This document shows, piece after piece, positions 56,193-64,000 of a stretch of DNA of 64,000 nt. The notes under the pieces were generated by a model. That model was not told where the DNA came from, ran no database searches, and saw only the letters and a program-made list of their open reading frames with translations. Source of the stretch: Pseudotabrizicola alkalilacus (GTDB lineage Bacteria > Pseudomonadota > Alphaproteobacteria > Rhodobacterales > Rhodobacteraceae); the NCBI RefSeq assembly GCF_003443995.1, contig NZ_QWEY01000002.1, positions 310,001 to 374,000 on the forward strand, given 5' to 3'. Made by a program: the position numbers and the translations under genes. Positions within the stretch are counted from its first letter, which is position 1. Each line of letters begins with the position of its first letter.

Positions 56193-57284
56193 TCACTTCG
56201 GAATGTCGCCCGAAATGCCTTCAACGTAAAAGTTCATGCCCAGCAGATCGCCATCCGGAGCAACCGCCCCTTCGGCCAGCCACGCTGTCCCGTCCTGCTT
56301 GTTGATCGGCCCGGTGAACGGATGATAGGTGCCCGCCGCGATTGCATCGCGCATCGCCTCGGCTTCGGCCTTCAGTTCGGCAGGGATCGCATCGGTGATC
56401 TCGCCAATCTCGACCTCACCTTCGGGAATGCCGGCCCAGCTGTCCACCTGTTCATAGGTGCCATCCAGCAGCGCGCCGACCCGTTTCACGTAATAGGGGG
56501 CCCAGTTGTCGATGATCGATGACACGCGCGGGCTTGGCTTGTAATCGGCCATGTCCGACGCCTGACCAAAGCCGATCACTGCGCCATTGGTCTTGGCAGC
56601 TTCGGCCAGCGGTGCGGTCGAATCGGTGTGGCTGGCAATCACGTCCACGCCCTGATCAATCAGCGCCTTGGCAGAATCGGCCTCTTTCGCCGGATCAAAC
56701 CAGGTAAAGGCCCAGACCACCGACAGCTCGACATCGGGGTTCACTTTTTTGGCGTGCAGGTAATAGCTGTTGATCCCCATCACCACCTCGGGGATCGGGA
56801 ACGAGCCGATGTAGCCGATCTTGTTGGTTTTGGTCATCTTGCCCGCAATATGGCCCTGAATCGCGCGGCCTTCGTAGAAGCGGGCGTTATAGGTCGACAC
56901 GTTGGCATGGTCGCGCTTGTACCCGGTCGCATGCTCGAACTTGATGTCGGGGAATTTGGCCGCGACCGTGTTGGTCGGGTCCATATAGCCGAACGAAGTG
57001 GTAAAGATGATGTTGCAGCCCGACAGCGCCATCTGGGTCAGCACCCGTTCGGAATCGGCGCCTTCGGGCACGTTTTCCTGATAGGCGATCTCGACCTTGT
57101 CGCCATAGGTCTCCACCAGCTCCAGCGCACCCTGATGGTGCTGATAGGTCCAGCCAAGATCCCCGATCGGCCCGACATAGACAAAGCAGGCCTTGACCTT
57201 GTCCATGCCCTGCGCGCTTGCGGCACCGCCGAAGGCAAGGCCCAGACCCAGTGCTGCCGTGGCAAGAAGTGTTCTGCGATTCAT
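56193..57284 (-). CDS. BMP-family ABC transporter substrate-binding protein (nucleoside/purine)
   Basis: 363 residues with signal peptide (LGLGLAFGGAASAQG). PF02608 BMP family: VKACFVYVGPIGDLGWTYQHHQGALELVE, TTSFGYMDPTNTVAAKFPDIKFEHATGYK and ARFYEGRAIQGHIAGKMTKTNKIGYIGSFPIPEV. These lipoprotein-like proteins bind purine nucleosides or bases. Follows the two permeases by 51 bp and is last in a six-gene run with xdhB and xdhC, so it probably supplies purines for xanthine oxidation. Confidence 0.9.
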   Translation of the reverse strand: MNRRTLLATAALGLGLAFGGAASAQGMDKVKACFVYVGPIGDLGWTYQHHQGALELVETYGDKVEIAYQENVPEGADSERVLTQMALSGCNIIFTTSFGYMDPTNTVAAKFPDIKFEHATGYKRDHANVSTYNARFYEGRAIQGHIAGKMTKTNKIGYIGSFPIPEVVMGINSYYLHAKKVNPDVELSVVWAFTWFDPAKEADSAKALIDQGVDVIASHTDSTAPLAEAAKTNGAVIGFGQASDMADYKPSPRVSSIIDNWAPYYVKRVGALLDGTYEQVDSWAGIPEGEVEIGEITDAIPAELKAEAEAMRDAIAAGTYHPFTGPINKQDGTAWLAEGAVAPDGDLLGMNFYVEGISGDIPK

Positions 57285-57335
57285 TGTCGTCTCCCTGAAG
57301 GGTGCCGTTGTCCGGCCCCGGTTTGCTAAGTGCCC

Positions 57336-58265
57336 CTAACGCGAGGCGTGGAAATTCTGGCCCAGACTTGCCGGAGCGTTCAGTGCAGCCTTGCCCTTGC
57401 CCGAAGACATGATGACCAACACCAGAATGGTTATCAGATACGGCGACATCGACAAGTATTCGACCGGAATACGCGCCCCCGCCGCCTGCAGATTAAGCTG
57501 AAGCACCGAGATTCCGCCAAAAAGATAGGCACCGACCAGTGCTCGCCACGGACGCCAGGCCGCGAACACCACAATCGCCAGGGCAATCCAGCCCGCGCCC
57601 GAGGTGATGCCATCGGTCCACTGTGGCACCCTGACCATGCTGATATAGGCCCCGCCCAGACCGGCCATTGCACCGCCGAACAGGATCGCCAGCATGCGGA
57701 TCCGGCGCACCTTGTATCCAAGCGCATGGGCGGCATCATGGCTTTCGCCCACCGCCCGCAGGATCAGCCCGGTGCGGGTGGCTTTCAGCACCCACCACGC
57801 CGCCGCGACCGAGGCGATGGAGGCATAGACCACCCAGTCATGGCTGAACAGAACCCGGCCAAAGAACGGAATATCCGCCAGCGGCCCGAACGGCACCGCC
57901 CCGGTCGCGGGTGGCCGGATGCCGACAAAGCTCTGCCCCATCAGCGACGACAGCCCCAGCCCGAACAGCGTCAGCGCAAGGCCTGATGCCACCTGATTGG
58001 CCAGCAGAAACTGCGTCAGCACCCCGAAGATAAACGCCATCGCCGCGCCGCCGATGGCCCCGCCGACAAAGCCCATCACCGCGCTGCCCGACTGGACCGA
58101 GACGATAAAGCCGCAGACCGCGCCCATGATCATCATGCCCTCGACCCCAAGGTTCAGCACCCCGGCGCGCTCTACAATCAGCTCGCCGATGGCGGCGAGG
58201 ATGATCGGCACCGAAGCCACCATCAGCGCCGAAATCAGCAGCGCCGGATCAATTCCTCCGAACAT
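57336..58265 (-). CDS. BMP-type ABC transporter permease 2
   Basis: 309 residues, about eight to nine helices; COG1079-type permease (MFGGIDPALLISALMVASVPIILAAIGELIVERAGVLNLGVEGMMIMGAVCGF). The GVLNLGVEGMMIMGA motif is standard. C-terminal LVGAYLFGGISVLQLNLQAAG. Overlaps the preceding permease by ATGA. Forms the membrane channel for the BMP binding protein. Confidence 0.93.
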   Translation of the reverse strand: MFGGIDPALLISALMVASVPIILAAIGELIVERAGVLNLGVEGMMIMGAVCGFIVSVQSGSAVMGFVGGAIGGAAMAFIFGVLTQFLLANQVASGLALTLFGLGLSSLMGQSFVGIRPPATGAVPFGPLADIPFFGRVLFSHDWVVYASIASVAAAWWVLKATRTGLILRAVGESHDAAHALGYKVRRIRMLAILFGGAMAGLGGAYISMVRVPQWTDGITSGAGWIALAIVVFAAWRPWRALVGAYLFGGISVLQLNLQAAGARIPVEYLSMSPYLITILVLVIMSSGKGKAALNAPASLGQNFHASR

Positions 58266-59353
58266 CAGATGGCCTCCTTTTTCAGGGCAGGGCGAATGCG
58301 GTAATTGCTGAGCAGATCGACGGCCAGCAGGAAGAACAACAGCATCCCCTGAAACGCCTGAATGGCGGCAGCAGGCAGGCCCAGCATGAATTGCGCCAGC
58401 TCGCCGCCGATATAGGTCAGCGCCATCAGCAGCCCCGCCAACAGAATGCCGATCGGATTCAACCGGCCAAGGAACGCGACGATGATCGCCGTAAAGCCAT
58501 AGCCCACGTTGAAATCAATGCTGATCTGCCCGGCAGGCCCCGACACCTCGAATAAACCGGCTAAACCCGCCAATGCCCCCGAAATCCCCATGCACAGCAG
58601 CACCAGCCCGGTCGGATTCACCCCGGCATAGCGCGCCGCACGCGGGGCCTGTCCGGCCAGCTTGATGTGAAAGCCAAGGATATGGCGCTGCAGCAGGATA
58701 TAGGCCGCGATCACCGCCATGAACGCCGCAATCACTCCCCAATGCATGCCGGTGCCGGCAATCAGCTCCGGGTTCGACGCGGCAGGATACTGGCTCAGGT
58801 TGCGGCTGCCCGGAAATCCGCCACCTTCGGGGTTCCGCAAGAGCCCCAGCGACATCGACGACAGAAAGTTCTGCGCGATATAGACCATCAGCAGAGAGAC
58901 AAGGATCTCATTGGTGTTGAACTTCGTGCGTAAAATCGCCGGGATCATCGCCCAGATCCAGCCACCGAACGCGCCCGCAATCACCATCAGCGGAAAGATG
59001 AACCACAGATCGGCCGGGTAAAACGCCAGCCCCACGCCCGCGCCGAACAGCGCACCCATGATGTATTGCCCTTCGGCCCCGATGTTCCAGATTCCGGCCC
59101 GGAACCCCAGCGACAGGCCAATCGCGATCAGGATCAGCGGCCCGGCCTTGACCAGCAGTTGCGGCCGCGAATAATCGGCGAACTGCGGATGAAACAACGG
59201 ATCCCAGAAAATCGTGCGGATTGCCTCGAACGGGTTCTTCCCCAGTGCCGCAAACATCAGCCCGCCCGCGATCATGGTCAGCACCACCGCCAGCACCGGG
59301 GTCGCCCCTTGCCAGAACCGGCTGGGCGAGGGCCTTTTTTCAAGCCTCAGCAT
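58265..59353 (-). CDS. BMP-type ABC transporter permease 1
   Basis: 362 residues; COG4603-type permease with the GFRAGIWNIGAEGQYIMGALFGAGV motif and the LFEVSGPAGQISIDFNVGYGFTAIIVAFLGRLNPIG C-terminal region. An extended basic N-terminus is typical. Start ATG is 59 bp after the ATPase stop, in a gap carrying one GATGAGTATTTTTGCC repeat. Confidence 0.93.
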   Translation of the reverse strand: MLRLEKRPSPSRFWQGATPVLAVVLTMIAGGLMFAALGKNPFEAIRTIFWDPLFHPQFADYSRPQLLVKAGPLILIAIGLSLGFRAGIWNIGAEGQYIMGALFGAGVGLAFYPADLWFIFPLMVIAGAFGGWIWAMIPAILRTKFNTNEILVSLLMVYIAQNFLSSMSLGLLRNPEGGGFPGSRNLSQYPAASNPELIAGTGMHWGVIAAFMAVIAAYILLQRHILGFHIKLAGQAPRAARYAGVNPTGLVLLCMGISGALAGLAGLFEVSGPAGQISIDFNVGYGFTAIIVAFLGRLNPIGILLAGLLMALTYIGGELAQFMLGLPAAAIQAFQGMLLFFLLAVDLLSNYRIRPALKKEAI

Positions 59354-59363
59354 GGACCCGCCC

Positions 59364-59388
59364 TTTCATCTTGGCAAAAATACTCATC
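59364..59388 (-). repeat. Interspersed repeat, GATGAGTATTTTTGCC class
   Basis: On the minus strand GATGAGTATTTTTGCCAAGA plus TGAAAG, ending just before the permease 1 start. Same core as the inverted pair at 7538. Confidence 0.75.
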
Positions 59389-59412
59389 TTTCCTCCGCCT
59401 GTGTGCGCACTG

Positions 59413-60969
59413 TCAGTGGGCATGATGCGCCACCTCCATGCCATGCGCCCCACCCATCATCAGCCCGATCTCGTCAATCGTCAGCCCCGCCACCGGGCGA
59501 GGGCGTGTCAGCCGCCCCTCGTTCAACGCGGCAAAGCTATCGGCGATTTCCAGCAGCTCATCCAGATCCTGAGAGATCACCACCACCGCCGCCCCCCCGG
59601 CAGCGCGGTCGAGGATGGCCTGCCGGATGCTCGCCGCCGCCGCCGCGTCCACGCCCCATGTCGGCTGGTTGATCACGATCACCGTTGGCGTCTGGCTCAG
59701 CTCGCGCCCGACCACGAACTTTTGCAGGTTGCCACCGGACAGCGCCCGCGCCGCCACATGCGTGCCGGGCGTGCGCACATCGAAATCCTTCACGATGCCC
59801 GCCGCAAAGGCCTCGGTCTTGCCCCAGTCGATAAAGCCGTTGCGTGTCAGCCCCTTGCGCAGCGCGCCAGACAGCAACGCATTTTCGACCAGCGACATAT
59901 CCGGTGCCGCCGCATGGCCCAGCCGTTCCTCGGGCGCCGCGACCAGCCCCAAGGCCCGGCGCTCGTTCGTGCCGGTGTGGCCCACGCCTGCGCCGTCGAT
60001 CTTTACCGCATCGCGGGCGGCCCGCACCTCCCCCGACAACGCCAAAAGCAATTCGTCCTGCCCGTTGCCCGCCACTCCGGCGATGCCGAGCACCTCGCCC
60101 TTGGCGACCTTGAAGCTGACATTCTTCAGCGAAGTCCCAAAGGGAATGGGCGAGGCCACCGACAGATCGACCACCTCCAGTGCCGTAGCACCTTTGGTCC
60201 CTCCCGCCCGTTCCGGCGGTGTCAGGGTCGCGCCGATCATCAGCTCCGCCATCTCGCGCGCCGACCGCTCACGCGGCGTGCAGGTCGCCACCACCTTGCC
60301 ACGCCGCAAGATCGTCGCCTCGTCGCAGAGCGTGCGGATCTCCTCCAGCTTGTGGCTGATGTACAAGATCGCGGTGCCCTCTGCCGAAAGCTGCCGCAGG
60401 GTGCGGAACAAGATATCCACCTCCTGCGGGGTCAGAACGGAGGTCGGTTCGTCCATGATCAACAGCTTCGGGTCTTGCAGCAGACAGCGCACGATCTCCA
60501 CCCGCTGCCGCTCCCCCGCCGACAGATCACCGACCATCCGGGCCGGGTCCAGAGGCAGCCCGTATTCCTCGCTCACCGCCTTGATCCGGCTGGCCAGTTC
60601 TTTCATCGGCGGCGGGTTCTCCATCCCCAGCGCCACGTTCTCGGCCACGTTCAGCGCCTCGAACAGGCTGAAGTGCTGGAACACCATCGCCACCCCAGAG
60701 GCCCGCGCGGCCCGTGGCTCGGCGGGAGTATAGGCCGCGCCGCGCAGAGTCATCCGCCCGGAATCCGGCTTCACCAACCCATAGATCATCTTGACCAGCG
60801 TGGATTTGCCCGCGCCATTCTCGCCCAGCAGGGCGTGGATCTCGCCTTCGGAGATCGAAAACGACACATCAGAGTTGGCAACCACGCCCGGATAGGCCTT
60901 GGTCACCCCCTCAACGCGCAGAAGTTCGGGGCGCAGCAGTTCGGGGCGCAGCAGTTCTGGCCGTGTCAT
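59413..60969 (-). CDS. BMP-type ABC transporter ATPase (double NBD)
   Basis: 518 residues. Two nucleotide-binding domains: first with Walker A GENGAGKST and LSAGERQRVEIVRCLLQDPKLLIMDEPTSVLT; second has degenerate Walker A (GIAGVAGNGQDE) but intact signature LSGGNLQKFVVGREL. Typical COG3845. Start ATG overlaps the xdhC stop (ATGA). The N-terminus carries a triplicated PELLR segment. Confidence 0.93.
   Translation of the reverse strand: MTRPELLRPELLRPELLRVEGVTKAYPGVVANSDVSFSISEGEIHALLGENGAGKSTLVKMIYGLVKPDSGRMTLRGAAYTPAEPRAARASGVAMVFQHFSLFEALNVAENVALGMENPPPMKELASRIKAVSEEYGLPLDPARMVGDLSAGERQRVEIVRCLLQDPKLLIMDEPTSVLTPQEVDILFRTLRQLSAEGTAILYISHKLEEIRTLCDEATILRRGKVVATCTPRERSAREMAELMIGATLTPPERAGGTKGATALEVVDLSVASPIPFGTSLKNVSFKVAKGEVLGIAGVAGNGQDELLLALSGEVRAARDAVKIDGAGVGHTGTNERRALGLVAAPEERLGHAAAPDMSLVENALLSGALRKGLTRNGFIDWGKTEAFAAGIVKDFDVRTPGTHVAARALSGGNLQKFVVGRELSQTPTVIVINQPTWGVDAAAAASIRQAILDRAAGGAAVVVISQDLDELLEIADSFAALNEGRLTRPRPVAGLTIDEIGLMMGGAHGMEVAHHAH
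60916..60960 (-). repeat. Three tandem 15-bp repeats at the ATPase start
   Basis: Three near-identical units (GCGCAGCAGTTCGGG and one-base variants) back to back, encoding PELLR three times right after MTR. In frame and at the 5' end of the gene. Confidence 0.8.
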
Positions 60970-61916
60970 AGGGCTTTCTCCTTCAGCAAAGGGATGGCTT
61001 TGTGCGAAAGCACGGCCTGCGCCACGCCGATGGCAATGGCTTGCGGATGTTTGCCCAAAGCGGGGTCACCGATCGGGCAGTCGATGCGGGCGATGTCTGC
61101 CGGGCCATGGCCAAGGGCGGCCAGCCGCGACCGGAACCGCGCCCATTTGGTCGCCGAGCCGATCACCCCGGCGCGGGCAAAGCCGTGGCTCAGCAAGCGG
61201 TGACACAGCTCCAGATCCAGCGCATGGCTATAGGTCAGCACCAGATGTTCGGCGTCCTTCGGCGCATGGGCCACCAGCCGCGCCGCATCGGCGACAGGCA
61301 GGGCGGTCACGCCCTCGGGGATGGCGTCGGGAAAACGATCCGCCGCCACATCGACCCAGGTGATCCGCAGCCCCGGCAGCGGGGCGAGTACGCTGACCAG
61401 CGCCCTGCCGACATGGCCCGCGCCCCATATCCACAGATCGCGCGCCGGGGCTGTCACCGGCTCCACAAACCAGCCCTGCACCAGCAGCGGCGCGGGGCTG
61501 ACGCCCTGACCTCGCGCCCGGTCCAGCAGGCGCTTCACCGCCAGCGGCATCGGGCGCCCGTCCACGCTGCGCGCCACCACTCCGGCTTCGGCCACGGGCA
61601 GCGACCCGGCGTCGTACACCTCGGTTACCAGCGTGACGGCCCCGCCGCAGCATTGGCCAAGCGCTGGCCCCAGCGCCACGCGCCGCACCCGGTGCCCGCC
61701 ATCCGCCAGCATCGCCCGCGCCTCTGCCGCCGCTTCCCATTCCAGCGCGCCGCCGCCGATGGTGCCCGACTGCCCCGCCCCCCGCGTCACATCCGCCCAG
61801 ACCAGCATCGCCGCCCCAGCCTCGCGCGGGGAGGAACCGTCATGCGCCGCAATCACCACGCGGGCCACGGCCCCCTGCACCGCAACCGCCGCCGCCAACT
61901 CCGCCAGATCAAACAT
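60966..61916 (-). CDS. xdhC: Xanthine dehydrogenase accessory protein XdhC
   Basis: 316 residues. Binds molybdenum cofactor, sulfurates it and delivers it to XdhB. N-terminal MFDLAELAAAVAVQGAVARVVIAAHDGSSPREAGAAMLVWADVTRGAGQSGTIGGGALEWEA is the XdhC domain; C-terminal Rossmann-like part (DLWIWGAGHVGRALVSVLAPLPG; YSHALDLELCHRLLS; GVIGSATKWARFRSRLAALG). Start overlaps the xdhB stop by 8 bp and its stop overlaps the ATPase start. Confidence 0.95.
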   Translation of the reverse strand: MFDLAELAAAVAVQGAVARVVIAAHDGSSPREAGAAMLVWADVTRGAGQSGTIGGGALEWEAAAEARAMLADGGHRVRRVALGPALGQCCGGAVTLVTEVYDAGSLPVAEAGVVARSVDGRPMPLAVKRLLDRARGQGVSPAPLLVQGWFVEPVTAPARDLWIWGAGHVGRALVSVLAPLPGLRITWVDVAADRFPDAIPEGVTALPVADAARLVAHAPKDAEHLVLTYSHALDLELCHRLLSHGFARAGVIGSATKWARFRSRLAALGHGPADIARIDCPIGDPALGKHPQAIAIGVAQAVLSHKAIPLLKEKAL

Positions 61917-64000
61917 CGCCGCGCACCCGGCCTACTGCCGCCAGAACCCGCTCTGCCGTGGCGGGCGCATCCAGCGCCGGATAGCCCGGCCCGCAGGCCG
62001 CCACCGCATCCGACAGCGCGTAGAGCGCCGAGATGCCCAGCATGAACGGCGGCTCGCCCACCGCTTTGGACCGGCCCACAGTCTCCTCGCGGTTGGGTCG
62101 CCCCCAGAGGGCCACGTTGAATACATCCGGCCGGTCCGAACAGGCCGGGATCTTGTAGGTGCTGGGCGCATGCGTGGTCAGGCGGCCCTTGCCATCCCAG
62201 ACCAGCTCTTCTGTCGTCAGCCAGCCCGCGCCCTGCACATAGGCTCCCTCGATCTGGCCAATGTCCAAGGCCGGGTTCAGACTGTTGCCGGTGTCATGCA
62301 GCAGATCCGCGCGCAAAATCCGGTTCTCGCCGGTCAGCGTGTCGATCACCACCTCGGTCACCGCCGCGCCATAGGCAAAGTACAGGAAGGGCCGCCCCTT
62401 GCCGGCCTTGCGGTCCCATTGCAGTTTCGGTGTGGCATAGAACCCGGTTGACGACAGGCTGACCCGCGCCTGATAGGCCCACATTGCCACCCGCGCAAAG
62501 TCATACACCTCGCCCGCCACCTTCACCATGCCATCCTCAAACCGCACGGCTTCCGGCTTGACCTGATGCTTGCCCGCGACAAACGCCGCCATCCGGTCGC
62601 GGATGGTCACGCAGGCCGCCTGCGCGGCCATGCCGTTCAGGTCAGATCCGGAACTCGCCGCCGTGGCGCTGGTGTTGGGCACCTTGGCGGTATCGGTCGC
62701 GGTGATCTTCACCTGCCCCGGATCCACGCCGAACACCCCCGCTGCCACCTGCGCCACCTTCTGGAACAACCCTTGGCCCATCTCGGTGCCGCCATGGTTC
62801 AGATGGATCGAGCCATCCTGATACACATGCACCAAGGCCCCGGCCTGATTGAGATGCGTCAGCGTAAAGGAAATCCCGAACTTCACCGGCGTCAGCGCAA
62901 TGCCGCGCTTCAACACCGGGCTGGTCGCGTTCCACGCCGCAATCGCCGCCCGCCGCGCCGCGTAATCCGATGACTGCACCAGTGCCGCGACCAGTTCATG
63001 CCCGATGAAATCCTCCACGGGCATGAAGAACGGAGTGGTCTGTTTCCCGGCCCCCATTTTCTGTCTGAAAATATCCTCTGGGGGTCCGGGGGGCGAAGCG
63101 CCCCCGGGGGCTGCCGCAAGCGCCCCGCGTGAGGTCAGGTCGATCTCGTCATCCACCGGTGGGCGGTCCGGGGCGGACTCGGCAACATCGGCTCGGTCAC
63201 CCGGCAAAGCCTCTCCGACCATTGCGGCGTAAAAGTTCACCCGCCGCACCTCCAGCGGATCGCGGCCCAGCACATGCGCCACATGGTCCATCACCCGCTC
63301 GATCCCGACCATGCCCTGCGGTCCGCCAAAGCCGCGAAAGGCGGTGGCGCTTTGGGTGTGGGTCTTCAAACGGTGGCTTTCGATGCGGATGTCGGGCAGG
63401 TGATAGCAGTTGTCGGCGTGCAGCATGGCCCGGTCCGCCACCGGCAAGGACAGATCCTGCGCCCAGCCGCAGCGGAACAGATGGGTGAATTCCACTCCGG
63501 TCAGCTTGCCCTGCGCGTCAAAGCCCGCGCGGTACAGGATGCGCAGGTCATGGCGCTTGCCGGTGATCATCATGTCATCGTCGCGGTCATAGCGCATCTT
63601 GGCGGGCCGCCCGGTGCGCGTGGCCACCACGGCGCAGGCGATGGCGAGCGCATTGCCCTGCGATTCCTTGCCGCCAAAGCCGCCGCCCATCCGCCGCACC
63701 TCGACCCGCACCGCGCTCATCGGCAGATGCAGGGCGTGGGCGACCTTGTGCTGGATCTCGGACGGGTGCTGGGTGGAGGAATGCACCAGAAGGTCGCCGC
63801 CTTCCAGCGGCAGACAGGCCGCAACCTGACCTTCCAGATAGAAATGCTCCTGCCCGCCGACCTCGAAGCGGCCCTCGACCTTGTGCGGGGCGGTGTCGAT
63901 GGCGCGGGCGGCATCGCCTTTGGTCCAGATCACCGGCCCGTCCTCGAACCGGCTGTTTGCGGCGAGGGCGTCATCCACGGTCAAAAGCGCAGGCCGTTCG
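61909..64000 (-). CDS. xdhB: Xanthine dehydrogenase molybdenum subunit XdhB, 5' end outside window
   Basis: 696 residues visible; the frame stays open to the window edge (RPALLTVDDALAAN...), so the start lies beyond 64000. Oxidises hypoxanthine/xanthine to urate using molybdopterin and electrons via XdhA. Visible landmarks: GGGFGGKESQ, FRGFGGPQG (Arg of substrate site), NTSATAASSGSDLNG and GEPPFM (catalytic Glu). Between RRVNFYAAM and QTTPFFMPVEDF is an extra stretch of about 60 residues not expected at this point, including about 20 residues encoded by a genomic repeat (see finding). Upstream genes (xdhA) are outside the window. Confidence 0.95.
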   Translation of the reverse strand, partial: ERPALLTVDDALAANSRFEDGPVIWTKGDAARAIDTAPHKVEGRFEVGGQEHFYLEGQVAACLPLEGGDLLVHSSTQHPSEIQHKVAHALHLPMSAVRVEVRRMGGGFGGKESQGNALAIACAVVATRTGRPAKMRYDRDDDMMITGKRHDLRILYRAGFDAQGKLTGVEFTHLFRCGWAQDLSLPVADRAMLHADNCYHLPDIRIESHRLKTHTQSATAFRGFGGPQGMVGIERVMDHVAHVLGRDPLEVRRVNFYAAMVGEALPGDRADVAESAPDRPPVDDEIDLTSRGALAAAPGGASPPGPPEDIFRQKMGAGKQTTPFFMPVEDFIGHELVAALVQSSDYAARRAAIAAWNATSPVLKRGIALTPVKFGISFTLTHLNQAGALVHVYQDGSIHLNHGGTEMGQGLFQKVAQVAAGVFGVDPGQVKITATDTAKVPNTSATAASSGSDLNGMAAQAACVTIRDRMAAFVAGKHQVKPEAVRFEDGMVKVAGEVYDFARVAMWAYQARVSLSSTGFYATPKLQWDRKAGKGRPFLYFAYGAAVTEVVIDTLTGENRILRADLLHDTGNSLNPALDIGQIEGAYVQGAGWLTTEELVWDGKGRLTTHAPSTYKIPACSDRPDVFNVALWGRPNREETVGRSKAVGEPPFMLGISALYALSDAVAACGPGYPALDAPATAERVLAAVGRVRGDV
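63055..63110 (-). repeat. Interspersed repeat inside the xdhB coding sequence
   Basis: On the minus strand: GGGGGCGCTTCGCCCCC hairpin, CGGACCCCCAGAGGATATTT and TCAGACAGAAAATGG. It is the same element as at 31120 and 38148. Translated in frame as residues 297-316 of the visible protein (PGGASPPGPPEDIFRQKMG). Confidence 0.85.

Noticed and set aside
7538-59388. GATGAGTATTTTTGCC hairpins as CRISPR repeats
   Set aside because: Only two loci, no regular spacers; they are interspersed inverted repeats.
59221-61203. Forward open frame of 660 codons across the BMP ABC ATPase and xdhC
   Set aside because: Shadow of the minus-strand ATPase and xdhC, which carry Walker and XdhC motifs; the forward frame is rich in Arg/His/Gln as expected for antisense.

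Overview
The window is a high-GC chromosomal segment from an alphaproteobacterium of the order Rhodobacterales (Rhodobacter/Paracoccus/Roseobacter relatives). The evidence is the gene content and order: pdxJ-acpS-lepB-rnc-era-recO, chvI-chvG-hprK-rapZ-EIIA-HPr beside a divergent ATP-type pckA, a complete bhcR-bhcABCD cluster, DUF1491/DUF2125/DUF6473 proteins, and many copies of GAGTATTT/GGATATTT intergenic repeats that I recognise from this order. I cannot name the genus. I see no insertion sequence, prophage, CRISPR array, rRNA or tRNA.

Layout. 0.1-7.5 kb: housekeeping run (DUF2062, pdxJ, small exported protein, acpS, lepB, rnc, era, DUF1491, recO, MFS transporter), much of it translationally coupled. 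7.7-10.4 kb: a probable methylsuccinyl-CoA dehydrogenase of the ethylmalonyl-CoA pathway and a TauE-type exporter. 10.4-17.8 kb: pckA divergent from the ChvIG two-component system and the short nitrogen/carbon-sensing PTS (HprK, RapZ, EIIA-Man, HPr), then an acyltransferase. 17.8-23.5 kb: 3-hydroxyacyl-CoA dehydrogenase, DUF6473, etfBA, cobalamin adenosyltransferase, HIG1-like protein, SDR. 23.7-28.9 kb: a glycosyltransferase-sulfotransferase fusion, an SH3 protein and parC. 28.9-35.4 kb: the beta-hydroxyaspartate cycle (bhcR, bhcABCD) followed by a divergent GAPDH-like gene. 35.6-44.9 kb: purine-ring catabolism (NCS2 permease, allA, allE, puuE-uraD fusion, hiuH, LysR regulator, puuD). 45-48.2 kb: zinc uptake (znuA, zur, znuCB). 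48.2-56 kb: PRC-barrel protein, PepSY membrane protein, DUF2946 protein, dimethylglycine/sarcosine-dehydrogenase-like enzyme, GH25 lysozyme, FAD oxidase. 56.2-64 kb (minus strand): xdhB (cut by the window edge)-xdhC-BMP-type nucleoside ABC transporter.

How it fits together. Imported purines would be oxidised by Xdh to urate, then by PuuD, HiuH and the PuuE-UraD fusion to allantoate, and by AllE/AllA to glyoxylate and urea. Only allantoate amidohydrolase is not seen here. The neighbouring beta-hydroxyaspartate cycle turns two glyoxylate into oxaloacetate, and PckA (about 18 kb away) would convert that to PEP. The co-location of a glyoxylate-producing purine route with a glyoxylate-assimilating cycle is the most interesting functional feature. 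At DNA scale the most interesting feature is a family of interspersed palindromic repeats, one copy of which lies inside xdhB and is translated in frame.
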